Source: Thermoplasmata archaeon (GTDB lineage Archaea; Thermoplasmatota; DTKX01; VGTL01). From it: a DNA stretch of 52,499 nucleotides. This document shows, piece by piece, positions 36,590 through 45,833 of the stretch. The stretch spans positions 1-52,499 of the forward strand of contig JAWCLH010000020.1 of the NCBI GenBank assembly GCA_038851035.1, read 5' to 3'. The notes under the pieces are model-generated. The model was not told the origin of the DNA. It saw only the letters and a program-made list of their open reading frames with translations, and searched no databases. The translations under genes were made by a program, and so were the position numbers. Positions within the stretch are counted from its first letter, which is position 1. Each line of letters starts with the position of its first letter.

Positions 36590-38962
36590 CTACATAAATT
36601 GGTCCAAACCGGCTTGCTTCGTCCCTGTGACAAGGGCCCTCTCGTCCAGACCAAAGACCTCGGTAACTCGGGCGAGCGAGACCGCTAGCCTCCGAGCGTA
36701 GTATTTCCAGTCCGGTGTGGCGCGGAATGGCCTGCCGTCGATATAAGGTTCTACCTGCTGGGGCGTTTTGTCTCCATCGGTCACAATCCAGGAAACCTTC
36801 ATTCCCGGAACGAACTCGTAACCTAGTGCCGTGAGCTTGCGCGCCGCCGCAACATTGGCCATCGAATCTGGATTCACGTAAGAAGTCCAGCCCCCGTCCT
36901 CTCCCTCACTGCCCTGAACGGTGCGGGATATGACTAGCTTTTCGAGAGGCACTCTGCCTGCCTGCGTGGCGCGAATCACGGCTCTCGCGTGTTCCGTGGC
37001 CTCCTCTATTCTGTCGTCCAGAATCTTTTCAAACACCTCCGCCATCGTCTCGCTCAGGAGGTCGAATGAGTCGGTGCGCCTGATTTCATAGCCCCGCACC
37101 ACGGTCTCCTCCCTCGGCCATATGCAGCGGGCAACATAGCGCTTCTTCTTTCCGTGGGAAAACATCGGCTCGTAAATTCCCTGGAACTCCAGAGTGGCAC
37201 CTCCCCTCGAGAACTCCTCGGCCTTCTCTCGGCCGAAGGCCACGGCTTTCTCGAGGGTCCTATGACCTTCCGGGAGGAGGAAGAACACGCTGTCCGTGTC
37301 GCTGTAGACCACCGTCAGCCCCTCCGCCTCCAGCCGTTCTATGACTCCCTTGATACTCTCTCTGGCGAAAGCGGTTATAGAAGCCCCAATGGTCGGGTTG
37401 GTGAACCTGTAGAACGCGGAAGCGAAGACACCGTAGAAGGAGTTCATCATCGTCTTCACGGCCTCCTGGAGGCCGTTGTAGTACTCCTCCTCCTCCTTGT
37501 TTCCCTTGGCCCTTGCTTCGGCCCTCCTCCTCTGGGCCTCGGCCCTGTCCCTCATCAGCTCCTCCAGGATAACGGGCAGGAGGCCTGGCCGGACTTCCCT
37601 CGAGAGGAATCTCGCTCCAGTCGGGCTACGTATCTCCCCCTCGGGGTGGAGGGTGGTGAAGCAAATATTTTTCGTGATTATTATTGTGGGGTACATTGAC
37701 TTAAAGTCGAGGACGCAGACCCAGTGGTAGAGGCCGGGGCTGATTGTGTGGACATAACCCCCCTCTATCTTCGCCTCCTTCCTCTCATGCCTCGTCATCG
37801 GGACCGCTATCCTGGCCCGGTCCGCCCTTCTTATCAGAATTGAGTCGATGAATGTGCTCGTCCGGCCATTGACGACGTCGTCGAGGGGGAGGCGGGCCAC
37901 AGTGGCCAGGTCCATTGCCTTTTTGAGAATGGCGATTCTCTCAAGAATTCTGAGAGCGAGCTCCGCATCCTTGGTGCAGTACCTGACCACCTTGTCTGGG
38001 TCCGCCGCCCATTCCTCGTCGATTCTTAGTGGGTCGACGTCGAGCTTCTCTTCATTCAGGACTAGCTTCGAAATCGCCGCCAGCGTCTCCTTCTTCGGCC
38101 TGAGCGCGAGCTTGGCGCTCCACCAAGCATCCGCGACAATCCGCCCCGTGACGCGCCAGAAGCGCTCGTTGAATGTCCTAGGTCCCGAGCGGTCTCTCCC
38201 CCAGTGAAGCTCTTCGATTCCGTTGACCTTTGCCCTCGCGAGAAGGGTCGGGATGTCGTAGTTGTCTATATTATACCCAGTGATGACGTCCGGGTCCTCG
38301 CGCACCACCAGCTCTTCGAACGAGTGGAGAATGTCTTTCTCACTACCGGTAAATGTGAAAGTCCGTAGCTCACGCGCTCCCGGGTCCCGTACAGCGGCCG
38401 AGACGCAGAAGAGCTTTCCGAAGGTTTCTTTCCGTATGCTGTTCTCGACATCGAAACTGAGTATCTTGAGCGGTGGATGAAAGGGCTCGCATGGCCCGTA
38501 GGCACCTTCGGCGGCCGCGTCCACTACAAGGTCAACCGCGTACTTCTCCCTTTCCTGGCTCCCAACCATGCTGCCCTCGGCTCTGAAACATGCACCCAGA
38601 TCCATGTCGAATACGAACCTCTGGCCAAACGGTATATCGGCCGCGAAGAACTCAGTCTCCCTTTTGTATTTCTCCCTGTAGTGGGGCACCCTATAGGGGA
38701 ATTTGATGGTAATCCTTTCGAATCTCCTCTTTTCCCCCCCGAGCTCGAGCCATTCCTCCCTGATATCAAGGACATCGGGGTCGGCTTTCAGGGACTGCAG
38801 GGTCGCATCGGAGGGCTCGAGAATATAGAAGTAGGGTTTGAAACCGTGGTGCCGGATGACAATTGACCTCCCGTCGCGGGTCTTTCCGTAGAGCTCGACC
38901 ACCACAGGGTCGCTTTTCACATCGTAGGTGGCCGTGAGCAGGCGTACATCCCAAGAGGCCAT
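36590..38962 (-). CDS. polB: DNA polymerase, family B
   Basis: A replicative or repair polymerase of about 790 residues. The N-terminal domain is followed by the 3'-5' exonuclease (FDVEN near residue 165, YNIDNYDIPTL near 230) and the polymerase domain: DFKSMYPTII (motif A), the KTMMNSFYGVFAS segment (motif B) and YSDTDSVFF (motif C). The exonuclease acidic residues and both polymerase aspartates are intact. I start at ATG 38962, where MASWDVRLLTATYDVKSD begins; the longer open frame upstream is low-complexity and overlaps the lsm promoter. A TATA-like ATCTATATGC 26-35 bases before this ATG supports it. Divergent from lsm. Confidence 0.95.
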   Translation of the reverse strand: MASWDVRLLTATYDVKSDPVVVELYGKTRDGRSIVIRHHGFKPYFYILEPSDATLQSLKADPDVLDIREEWLELGGEKRRFERITIKFPYRVPHYREKYKRETEFFAADIPFGQRFVFDMDLGACFRAEGSMVGSQEREKYAVDLVVDAAAEGAYGPCEPFHPPLKILSFDVENSIRKETFGKLFCVSAAVRDPGARELRTFTFTGSEKDILHSFEELVVREDPDVITGYNIDNYDIPTLLARAKVNGIEELHWGRDRSGPRTFNERFWRVTGRIVADAWWSAKLALRPKKETLAAISKLVLNEEKLDVDPLRIDEEWAADPDKVVRYCTKDAELALRILERIAILKKAMDLATVARLPLDDVVNGRTSTFIDSILIRRADRARIAVPMTRHERKEAKIEGGYVHTISPGLYHWVCVLDFKSMYPTIIITKNICFTTLHPEGEIRSPTGARFLSREVRPGLLPVILEELMRDRAEAQRRRAEARAKGNKEEEEYYNGLQEAVKTMMNSFYGVFASAFYRFTNPTIGASITAFARESIKGVIERLEAEGLTVVYSDTDSVFFLLPEGHRTLEKAVAFGREKAEEFSRGGATLEFQGIYEPMFSHGKKKRYVARCIWPREETVVRGYEIRRTDSFDLLSETMAEVFEKILDDRIEEATEHARAVIRATQAGRVPLEKLVISRTVQGSEGEDGGWTSYVNPDSMANVAAARKLTALGYEFVPGMKVSWIVTDGDKTPQQVEPYIDGRPFRATPDWKYYARRLAVSLARVTEVFGLDERALVTGTKQAGLDQFM

Positions 38963-38987
38963 GATGGATGCCAATATGCGCGCGGGG

Positions 38988-38998
38988 GCATATAGATT
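38988..38998 (-). promoter_or_regulatory. TATA box of polB
   Basis: On the - strand AATCTATATGC lies 26-36 bases before ATG 38962, which points to a nearly leaderless transcript. Confidence 0.45.
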
Positions 38999-39025
38999 GC
39001 TGCAGCCACCGGCGCATGGAACCCC

Positions 39026-39041
39026 ACCGAAAAATATTAAT
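39026..39041 (+). promoter_or_regulatory. BRE/TATA promoter of the lsm operon
   Basis: ACCGAAAAATATTAAT reads as a BRE (CCGAA) followed by a TATA box. The ATG of lsm is about 47 bases downstream, so the leader would be about 25 bases with GGAGGCAAGAGAGG as ribosome site. Confidence 0.55.
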
Positions 39042-39086
39042 GACCAGCCCCGCCTTGCGGATTCTGGAGGCAAGAGAGGAAGAGAG

Positions 39087-39305
39087 ATGCAGAAGCCCCT
39101 CAGCATCCTGAACCAGAGTCTGGGCAAGAGGGTGCTCGTCGAGCTCAAGGGCAACCGTGAGTACCGAGGGGTTCTTGACGGCTACGACCCGCACATGAAC
39201 CTGGTGCTCAAGAACGCCGAGGAACTCGTGAACAGGCAGCTCAAGCAGGTCCTCGAGCTCGCAATCGTTCGGGGGGACAACGTAATCTACATCTCACCTC
39301 CCTAG
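39087..39305 (+). CDS. lsm: LSm (Sm-like archaeal) RNA-binding protein
   Basis: A 72-residue Sm-fold protein. Sm1 includes the GKRVLVELKGNREYRGVLDGYDPHMNL region and Sm2 includes IVRGDNVIYIS. Archaeal LSm proteins form heptameric rings that bind U-rich RNA. I start at ATG 39087, where the fold begins; the longer open frame upstream covers the promoter. The gene precedes rpl37e and purF, a common order in Euryarchaeota as I recall. Confidence 0.95.
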   Translation: MQKPLSILNQSLGKRVLVELKGNREYRGVLDGYDPHMNLVLKNAEELVNRQLKQVLELAIVRGDNVIYISPP

Positions 39306-39345
39306 CCCCGGGACAAGGGCTTGGGACCCAAGCAGGTGACCTGAA

Positions 39346-39510
39346 ATGACGAAGGGCACGCCCTCGATGGGCAAGATGGTTAAGAAGACACACATCCGGT
39401 GTCGGAGGTGTGGGAAGAGGAGCTACCACGTCCAGAAGAGGCGGTGCGCCTCCTGTGGCTTTGGAGAGACTAGAAGGCTCAGGCGCTACAGCTGGAATAA
39501 AAGGCACTAG
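39346..39510 (+). CDS. rpl37e: 50S ribosomal protein L37e
   Basis: A 54-residue basic protein, short enough to be missed by length filters. It begins [19 protein letters not shown] and has a zinc finger with Cys19, Cys22, Cys34 and Cys37, then a basic C-terminal part ending WNKRH. These are hallmarks of archaeal/eukaryotic L37e of the large ribosomal subunit. It lies 40 bases after lsm and nine before purF; AGGTGAC precedes its ATG by seven bases. Confidence 0.95.
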   Translation: MTKGTPSMGKMVKKTHIRCRRCGKRSYHVQKRRCASCGFGETRRLRRYSWNKRH

Positions 39511-39519
39511 GCCTGCACT

Positions 39520-41022
39520 ATGCTGCCCAGGGAAGCGTGCGGAGTCGTTGGAATCGCCTCGAACGGCCCAGTCGCACTGCAGCTCTATTTCGCGCTCCGG
39601 GCCCTCCAGCACAGGGGCCAAGAGTCTGCGGGCATCGCCACCCACAGCGACAGAATTCGCTGCTCCAAGGGCATGGGACTGGTACACGAGGTCTTCCCGG
39701 ATGGCCCCGCAGAGCTCCCCGGAAATATGGGTATAGCACACGTGAGATACTCGACCACGGGCGCATCCAAGCTCGAGAACGCCCAGCCGGTCGTTGCTTC
39801 GTCGCAGATGGGCGACATCGCGCTCGCCCACAATGGGGACATCGTGAATGCTGATAGAATTCGCAGGGAGCTGAAGAAGCAGGGCTGGGCCTTCATCACC
39901 TCCACGGACTCCGAGGTTCTCATCAGGCTGCTCGCCAACGAAATTGCCCCCGCTGGGGACCTGGTGCGTGCCACGCGGAACCTGATGAGAATGATCGTTG
40001 GCTCCTACTCGCTAGTTGTCCTCCTCCCGGACAGAATTCTGGCGATTCGGGACCCCCTAGGCATCAAGCCCCTCTGCCTCGGAAGGCTACCCGGCGGCGA
40101 GGGGTACATCGCCGCTTCAGAGACCGTAGCACTGGATGTCCTCGGCGCGGAATTCGTCCGCGAGGTAAATCCAGGTGAACTGGTCGAGCTCACCGCTTCC
40201 GGGCTCCGCTCCCACACAATTCTCCGTTCCTCACATACCGCACATTGCATGTTTGAGTGGGTCTACTTCGCGCGCCCGGACAGTCTTTTCGCTGGAAAAT
40301 ATGTGTTCGACGTGCGATGGTGCTTCGGGAGAAAGGTCGCCGAAGAAAAGCCTGTGGAGGCCGACATTGTGGTCCCTGTCCCAGACTCAGGCCGGACCCA
40401 TGCTCAGGGCTACTCCGAGGCCTCGGGGCTGCCATACGTCGAGGGGCTGATGAAAAACAGATACATCGGTCGAACATTCATCCTGCCGACGAGGGAGGCG
40501 AGGGAGATGAACGTCCAGCTAAAGCTCAACGCTATTCGCTCCCGGGTCGCAGGCAAGAGGGTCGTCTTAGTGGACGACAGCATCGTGCGCGGGACCACAA
40601 CAGGGAAAATCGTCGAGCTCCTGCGCCGCGCAGGGGCAACGGAGGTCCATGTTCGGATAGGTTCCCCACCCATCCGGGCCCCTTGCTATCTCGGCATTGA
40701 CATGAAGACCAGGGATCAGTTCGTCGCAACGGACAGGACCGAGGCCGATATTGCGCGCATCATCGGGGCTGACTCCGTGGGCTACCTGAGCATCGATGGT
40801 CTTGTCGAGTGCATAGGAATACCGAAGAGCGATCTCTGCCTCGGCTGCCTGACCGGTGAGTATCCCTTAGAGATACCAGGGGAGAGGGCGCGCTTCCAGG
40901 CCAGGCTGGACGACGTCTGGCCCCCTCCGTCCGCCACCTCCCAAAATCCTTTTCTGTTGATACCCCATGCACCTCCGGATGAAAATCGAGAGGGGGCTCG
41001 TGCTCGCACTAGAAGTGGCTGA
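39520..41022 (+). CDS. purF: Amidophosphoribosyltransferase (PurF)
   Basis: Makes 5-phosphoribosylamine from PRPP and glutamine, the first step of purine synthesis. The 500-residue protein has a short propeptide before the catalytic Cys7 (EACGVVG) and an Ntn-type glutaminase domain (about 7-240). The phosphoribosyltransferase domain has the PRPP motif VVLVDDSIVRGTT (348-360). Cys243, Cys389, Cys440 and Cys443 (the last two in CLGC) correspond to the four ligands of the [4Fe-4S] cluster of Bacillus PurF, so this is the iron-sulfur type with probable oxygen sensitivity. The last roughly 40 residues are outside the conserved part and overlap pyrF. Confidence 0.96.
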   Translation: MLPREACGVVGIASNGPVALQLYFALRALQHRGQESAGIATHSDRIRCSKGMGLVHEVFPDGPAELPGNMGIAHVRYSTTGASKLENAQPVVASSQMGDIALAHNGDIVNADRIRRELKKQGWAFITSTDSEVLIRLLANEIAPAGDLVRATRNLMRMIVGSYSLVVLLPDRILAIRDPLGIKPLCLGRLPGGEGYIAASETVALDVLGAEFVREVNPGELVELTASGLRSHTILRSSHTAHCMFEWVYFARPDSLFAGKYVFDVRWCFGRKVAEEKPVEADIVVPVPDSGRTHAQGYSEASGLPYVEGLMKNRYIGRTFILPTREAREMNVQLKLNAIRSRVAGKRVVLVDDSIVRGTTTGKIVELLRRAGATEVHVRIGSPPIRAPCYLGIDMKTRDQFVATDRTEADIARIIGADSVGYLSIDGLVECIGIPKSDLCLGCLTGEYPLEIPGERARFQARLDDVWPPPSATSQNPFLLIPHAPPDENREGARARTRSG

Positions 41023-41650
41023 GAGGAGAAGGGCTCTTAAAGTCGCTGAAGAGGTTGAGCCCTTCACGGACGCGGTCAAGGTCGGCCTCCCGGTCCTTCT
41101 TTCCTCCGGTCTCGATATTGTGAGGAATCTTTCGAAGCGAACCTATGTCCTGTGCGACCTTAAGCTCGCAGACATCCCCAACACCAACAGGCTCTCCGCA
41201 GCCTGTGTTTTCGCGGCTGGTGCGGATGGGGTCATTGCCCATGCCTTTCCCGGCCGGGACAGTCTACTCGCCGTGGTCGAAGAGGCGAGGAGGCACGGAG
41301 GAGAGGTCTGGGCGGTGACGGAGATGAGCCACCCCGGAGCACTCGAGCTAATGGCACCCGTGGCTAGGGAGATGGTAAGGATAGCCGTGGAGACAGGGGC
41401 AGCGGGAATAGTAGCCCCGGCGACAAGGCCCGACAGGCTCAAGGCACTCAAGTCTATCGCCGGGAGCCTCAAGATAATAGCGCCCGGCGTTGGCGCTCAG
41501 GGGGGTAGCGCTACGGCCGCAATTCTCGCGGGGGCGGACGCCGTCATCGTCGGGAGGAGCATCTACGAGAGCCCGGAGCCCGGAAGGGTGGCGAGGGAGC
41601 TCGCAGAGGAGACGGCGCGCGCGCTGAAGAGCAGGGGTGGAGGTGATTAA
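40979..41650 (+). CDS. pyrF: Orotidine 5'-phosphate decarboxylase (PyrF)
   Basis: Converts OMP to UMP, the last step of UMP synthesis. The protein (about 223 residues) has the catalytic segment DLKLADIPNT with Lys and two Asp residues near residue 60-65, and PGVGAQGG plus AVIVGRSIYE for phosphate binding. It is full length. I start at ATG 40979, where the first TIM-barrel strand begins (GLVLALEV); ATG 40967 is possible. Either way it overlaps the purF end by 44-56 bases. The overlap and the direction suggest translation coupling with purF. Confidence 0.95.
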   Translation: MKIERGLVLALEVAERRRALKVAEEVEPFTDAVKVGLPVLLSSGLDIVRNLSKRTYVLCDLKLADIPNTNRLSAACVFAAGADGVIAHAFPGRDSLLAVVEEARRHGGEVWAVTEMSHPGALELMAPVAREMVRIAVETGAAGIVAPATRPDRLKALKSIAGSLKIIAPGVGAQGGSATAAILAGADAVIVGRSIYESPEPGRVARELAEETARALKSRGGGD

Positions 41651-41698
41651 ATAAGAATCGTTAAGTGCGAGAGGAGCGGGAAGCTCTGTAGGGAGCTA

Positions 41699-42331
41699 AT
41701 GGGGTGCCGCAGAATAGAGGTGGTGGAGCTTGCTGCCGAGATTATAAGGAGCGGCGGACTAGTGGTCTACCCCACAGACACCCTGTATGGTCTCGGTGCG
41801 GATGCCCTTAGCAGCAGGGCGATAGGAAAGGTGTATGAGGCGAAGGAGAGGCCCCCAGACGTACCCCTGCCTGTGGCGGTTTCGGATGTGGAAATGATGG
41901 GGAGGGTGGCTGCCCTAACGCCCTGGATGACAAGGGTGGTCGAGATGGTTCTGCCGAGGCCCGTGACCTTCCTGCTACAAAAAAAAAAGAGGGTCCCGGC
42001 CATGCTGACCGCTGGCAGTTCTAAAATCGGCGTCAGAATTCCCAACCACATGTTCGCGCTGGCCCTGCTCGCAAGGACGGGGCCGATTACCACCACGAGC
42101 GCCAATCTACATGAGGGTCACCCGCCCCGCACGGCCCGCTCCGCTATTCGGCAGTTGGGGGAGGCCGTGGACCTTTACGTCGACTGCGGACGAACCTCTT
42201 TCGGAGGTCCCTCTACCGTAATAGACATCTCCGAGGGACCAGAGGCGGTGGAGGTCGTGAGAAAGGGCGTGGTAAGCCCCGAGGAACTATTGCGGCTCAT
42301 AGAGGCAGTGGAAATGGACCGAAGTGAGTGA
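41699..42331 (+). CDS. sua5: Threonylcarbamoyl-AMP synthase (Sua5/YrdC family)
   Basis: Makes threonylcarbamoyl-AMP from threonine, bicarbonate and ATP for the t6A modification of tRNAs. The 210-residue protein has the YrdC fold motifs VVYPTDTLYGLGADA, KxRP-like KERPPDVPLPV and ITTTSANLHEG, and PSTVIDIS near the end. It lacks the extra C-terminal Sua5 domain and is therefore a YrdC-length protein. A run of ten A (41979-41988) codes for Gln-Lys-Lys-Lys in frame. Its TGA overlaps the GTG start of the next gene. Confidence 0.93.
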   Translation: MGCRRIEVVELAAEIIRSGGLVVYPTDTLYGLGADALSSRAIGKVYEAKERPPDVPLPVAVSDVEMMGRVAALTPWMTRVVEMVLPRPVTFLLQKKKRVPAMLTAGSSKIGVRIPNHMFALALLARTGPITTTSANLHEGHPPRTARSAIRQLGEAVDLYVDCGRTSFGGPSTVIDISEGPEAVEVVRKGVVSPEELLRLIEAVEMDRSE

Positions 42332-43230
42332 AGATGCGCCTGAGCGATGAGGTGCTAGAAAAGTACAAACTCGCTGGTAGAATAGCGCGAGAGGCGAGAG
42401 ATTACGGGCTGGGGCTCATCAAAGAGGGCGCCTCCATGCTTGAGGTCGTCAACACAATCGAGGCCCTCATAATCTCAAAAGGCGCCAAGCCGGCATTTCC
42501 CGTGAACATCGCGGTCAACGACGTCGCGGCCCACTTCACCCCCCGCCACGACGAGGTCTCGCTTGTCTTTAAAAAGGGCGACGTGGTGAAGCTCGATGTT
42601 GGAGTGCATGTGGATGGCTACATAGGTGACACAGCCAGAACCGTGGAGGTGGGCACCGACAACTGGCGAGACCTGAGGAGGGCCGCGGAGGAGGCCCTCC
42701 GGACCGCGATAGAGATGCTCAGGCCGGGCGTGGACCTGAGCCTCGTGGGGGCAACGGTGGAGGAGACTATTTCCTCTAGGGGGTTCAAAGCCATCGAGAA
42801 CCTGACGGGTCATAGTCTCGAAAGGAACGTGCTGCATGCGGGCATAAGCGTGCCGAACGTTAGGGACCGGGGGGCCGGTATAGTCAGGGAGGGCGATGTG
42901 CTGGCGGTAGAGCCCTTCGCCACGAACGGCCTAGGCAGGGTTGATGGGAGGAAGAACAGCAGTATTTATAGATTCCAGAGAAGGAGATTCACGCGTGGGT
43001 CGGAGGCCAGGACTCTCCTCAGGGAAATCGAGCTCAACTTCAGCAACTTGCCGTTCAGCGAGAGATGGTGTGTCCGGTACGTCCCAAACCCGGTAGAGGC
43101 GCTGGATGCTTTGGTCAGGGCAGGTGCCATTTCTTTCTACCCGACGCTACGTGAGGTAGACGGCGGCATGGTGACGCAGGCTGAGGACACAGTGATCGTC
43201 TGTTCCGACGCAACTATAGTGACAACTTGA
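42328..43230 (+). CDS. map: Methionine aminopeptidase, type II
   Basis: Removes the N-terminal methionine from new proteins. The 300-residue protein has the pita-bread fold residues: His of HFTPRHDE, Asp in VVKLDVGVHVDGYIGDTARTV, GHSLERNVLHAG, VEPFATNG and the Glu of EDTVIV. Those would bind the two metal ions. A helical insert of about 60 residues between the last two metal motifs marks it as type II, the archaeal/eukaryotic form. It starts at GTG 42328 in a TGA-overlapping GTGA, or at ATG 42334. Last gene of the purF-pyrF-sua5 run. Confidence 0.95.
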   Translation: MKMRLSDEVLEKYKLAGRIAREARDYGLGLIKEGASMLEVVNTIEALIISKGAKPAFPVNIAVNDVAAHFTPRHDEVSLVFKKGDVVKLDVGVHVDGYIGDTARTVEVGTDNWRDLRRAAEEALRTAIEMLRPGVDLSLVGATVEETISSRGFKAIENLTGHSLERNVLHAGISVPNVRDRGAGIVREGDVLAVEPFATNGLGRVDGRKNSSIYRFQRRRFTRGSEARTLLREIELNFSNLPFSERWCVRYVPNPVEALDALVRAGAISFYPTLREVDGGMVTQAEDTVIVCSDATIVTT

Positions 43231-43307
43231 TTCCGTGAAGGAGGCCGGCTTGGGCAGGATGAGGAGTTCTCAATCGATATAAATCGGGCGGCGGACTTAT
43301 GTGGGTC

Positions 43308-45833
43308 TCAGGTCGCAGGCCGCTTGCTCTTGCCCCGCGCCACAACCCTCCTTACCAGAAGCCACACAAAACATACAAACCCGCAGAGGGCGATGATGAA
43401 GAGGCTGTCGTTCAGGGCCGCAAGTAACATCGTCCACAGGTTGACCTGAACGTCGGCCGTAATGCTCACGGTCCTCTCCGGCGCCTTGGGAGACCTCGCA
43501 GCGATTGTGATGTTGACTTTGGTCGCGTGCTTGCTCCCGCTCGAGGGTTTGATGGTCACGTTAACTGTCTGGGTGTCCCCCACTCGGCCCCCCGGGCTGA
43601 GCTGGAGCGTCAGCGAGCTGGGGGGAGACAGGACGTCGTTGATGTGGACCTCCCAGTCCTGTGGTACCCCGGCGGCCACGTAAAGGATGACGCTGTCGTT
43701 CCCGTTGCCCAGGTTCTTGAGAGTGAGGGTCAGGGCTCTCTTCTGGCCAGGGCTCACCTCGATGGAGTTCGTGGAAGCCTCTATCGAAATCTCGTACTTC
43801 TGCTTCACTTTGACAATGAGCGAAGTTGTATTGGTCCTAGTGGGCTGGTCCGCGGGCTCCGCCCTGAGAAGAATCTGGTAGCCAGACTCCTCGCTCGCAA
43901 CCGTTCCCGCCGGAGGTGTCACGCTCACTGTGAGCGTGGTGCTGCCACCTGCGTTAAGCACCGTCTCCCGGGGCTCAAACCTGATGGATGATGCAGGCCA
44001 GTCCTCGGGCGGGGTGGCGGTAATTCTGATTTGGTGGGAGTTGACTGGGTCCAGGTTGCTGACCGTGGCCCGGAAGTCGACCCTCCCACCGAGAACGGAG
44101 GGGTCGCTGAGGGCGACTGTGGGCTCGACGCTGAGGCCCAGGATCGTGATCAAGCGGGTAACGGTCGTCACAGCCTTTTCGAGCGAGGGGTCCTCTATTG
44201 CTTGAGCAGTGACGGTGACCTGGGCGACGCGGCTGATGTCAGCCACTTCCTCGGGCGGGGCCGTGACCTCAAGGGTGAAAGTCTTTTGAGACAGGCCCGC
44301 AGTGTCGAGATAGACCCTCAAAGGAGCGTCGAACCGGTGAGACCAGCCCACAGGGGTTCCCGAGATGGAGAAGCTCAAGTTCATATCCAGGACTCCCTTG
44401 TTTTGGACTAAAATCTGGTAGCTGGCAGTCTGGCCGACGTCGACCCAATTCTCCGATGACCCGACGATTGAGAGTTCGAAATTCCGGGACATTGTCGCGT
44501 TGGTAACGGTCTGGATGGTCCAGGACGCCTTCGGGGTCTTGGTGTCTGCGTCCGCGATCGCTTCTATATATATCACCGCCCTCGTCCCGAACTCGACCTC
44601 CTCTCCTGCAGAAACTGTCAGGGTGACGTTGGCCGATGCGCCCGGGTCCAAAGAAGCCACATTCTGGGGCGAGAGCCCGGCCCTCCAGCCAGGCGGCGGC
44701 TCGGAGGATACGCGCACGGTCATGGAGCTAGCGGAGTAGCCCGTGTTAATAATATTGAGCGCATAGACGGCGTCCTTGGCGTTGCTCCCGCCGCGGGGGG
44801 GAGAGGCGGCTCCCTTGACTACTCCATCCGCGTCCGCGGAGGGAGAGGTTATATAGACAGCGTACCTGAGCATTGTCACGATAGTGGAGGCATTAAATAA
44901 ATGGCCCTGCTGGTCCTCGACAATCGCCGTCACGTTGTAGTTTCCGGGAATCTGGTTGGCTGGATAGCTCCAATTAAAGTAGTAGCGCCTCCCACTGAGT
45001 TGGGCGGTGCCATTGCTAACAACCTCGCCGGAGGGGTTCCGAATCGACACATTCACCCTTCTTATGTCAGAGGGGCCGAAAGCGCTAGCGATGTCCCCCT
45101 CGACCATCATCTTCCTGACGTTTTCTGGCCAGTTGGGGTGGAACTCCGTGGTCGGCTTGCCCGGAGCGTAGGCTGTGGAAACTGACGGCTCTATTGGTGG
45201 ATTGGTCATGGAGAGGAGGAGGTAGGACTGGTCGTTGTTGAAAGTAATTGTGGTCGGCGCGGCAGAAGAAGCCGCTATCCTCAGCCGGATCACGCTCCCG
45301 GCCGGGAAGATGCAGGATTCACCCATCACGAAGGGAACGTCCCATCTTCTCAGAGCGGTGGTGAATGAGACCTGTATGTCTGCTGTGGCTACTGTTGTAT
45401 TGTCGCTGGAAATTGTGATGGTGATGGTGTTCTGGGGGACTAGGCTGGTTAGCTGGAACTGGAGCCAGAAGCCCTTCCCACCCTGAATCATGTCCTTGCC
45501 CGCCACTCCGAGGTTCGACTCGAGGGGGGCCCTCAATGAGAACTCCATGGGCAGGGTCCCTATAACGGAGTTGGTGCCGGAGGTTGTGCAGAGGTACTCT
45601 GGATTACCAGTCCCGCCGGAGCGGAGAAAGAGCCTATCGTCCCAGACAGCCTGGCGGCCCGGCGAGTCTTGTGGCTCATTTGATTGAGTAGGAGCCGCAT
45701 GGCGTGGGAAATGGGGGGCGCCCCTCACGCCCGCGAGGGCTGCTGAGAGAATGAGCACCATCAGAACAACGGAGACGGCACCTATTTGACTTCGTATTGG
45801 CTCCGCTCGCCCGCCTCCAATTTTCACCCCCAT
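43308..45833 (-). CDS. Large secreted protein of repeated Ig-like (NEW3/CARDB-type) domains with C-terminal anchor
   Basis: About 841 residues from ATG 45833, with a signal peptide, a beta-sandwich N-terminal domain (about 45-200), then Ig-like modules rich in Ser/Thr. Several repeat the pattern P.GW/DW... LSPG....LTV, which fits NEW3/CARDB-type domains often found in archaeal surface proteins. A transmembrane segment lies just before the C-terminus, followed by a basic tail of about 12 residues. I place the start at ATG 45833, 41 bases after a strong TATA box (CTTATATATGG); the longer open frame upstream runs into the promoter. It converges with map. Function is probably cell surface or adhesion, not enzymatic. 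Confidence 0.8.
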   Translation of the reverse strand: MGVKIGGGRAEPIRSQIGAVSVVLMVLILSAALAGVRGAPHFPRHAAPTQSNEPQDSPGRQAVWDDRLFLRSGGTGNPEYLCTTSGTNSVIGTLPMEFSLRAPLESNLGVAGKDMIQGGKGFWLQFQLTSLVPQNTITITISSDNTTVATADIQVSFTTALRRWDVPFVMGESCIFPAGSVIRLRIAASSAAPTTITFNNDQSYLLLSMTNPPIEPSVSTAYAPGKPTTEFHPNWPENVRKMMVEGDIASAFGPSDIRRVNVSIRNPSGEVVSNGTAQLSGRRYYFNWSYPANQIPGNYNVTAIVEDQQGHLFNASTIVTMLRYAVYITSPSADADGVVKGAASPPRGGSNAKDAVYALNIINTGYSASSMTVRVSSEPPPGWRAGLSPQNVASLDPGASANVTLTVSAGEEVEFGTRAVIYIEAIADADTKTPKASWTIQTVTNATMSRNFELSIVGSSENWVDVGQTASYQILVQNKGVLDMNLSFSISGTPVGWSHRFDAPLRVYLDTAGLSQKTFTLEVTAPPEEVADISRVAQVTVTAQAIEDPSLEKAVTTVTRLITILGLSVEPTVALSDPSVLGGRVDFRATVSNLDPVNSHQIRITATPPEDWPASSIRFEPRETVLNAGGSTTLTVSVTPPAGTVASEESGYQILLRAEPADQPTRTNTTSLIVKVKQKYEISIEASTNSIEVSPGQKRALTLTLKNLGNGNDSVILYVAAGVPQDWEVHINDVLSPPSSLTLQLSPGGRVGDTQTVNVTIKPSSGSKHATKVNITIAARSPKAPERTVSITADVQVNLWTMLLAALNDSLFIIALCGFVCFVWLLVRRVVARGKSKRPAT

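Noticed and set aside
36590-39154. Longer polB start at 39154
   Set aside because: The added 64 residues are low-complexity, cover the lsm promoter and start, and lack family resemblance; a TATA box 26-36 bases before 38962 fits the shorter form.
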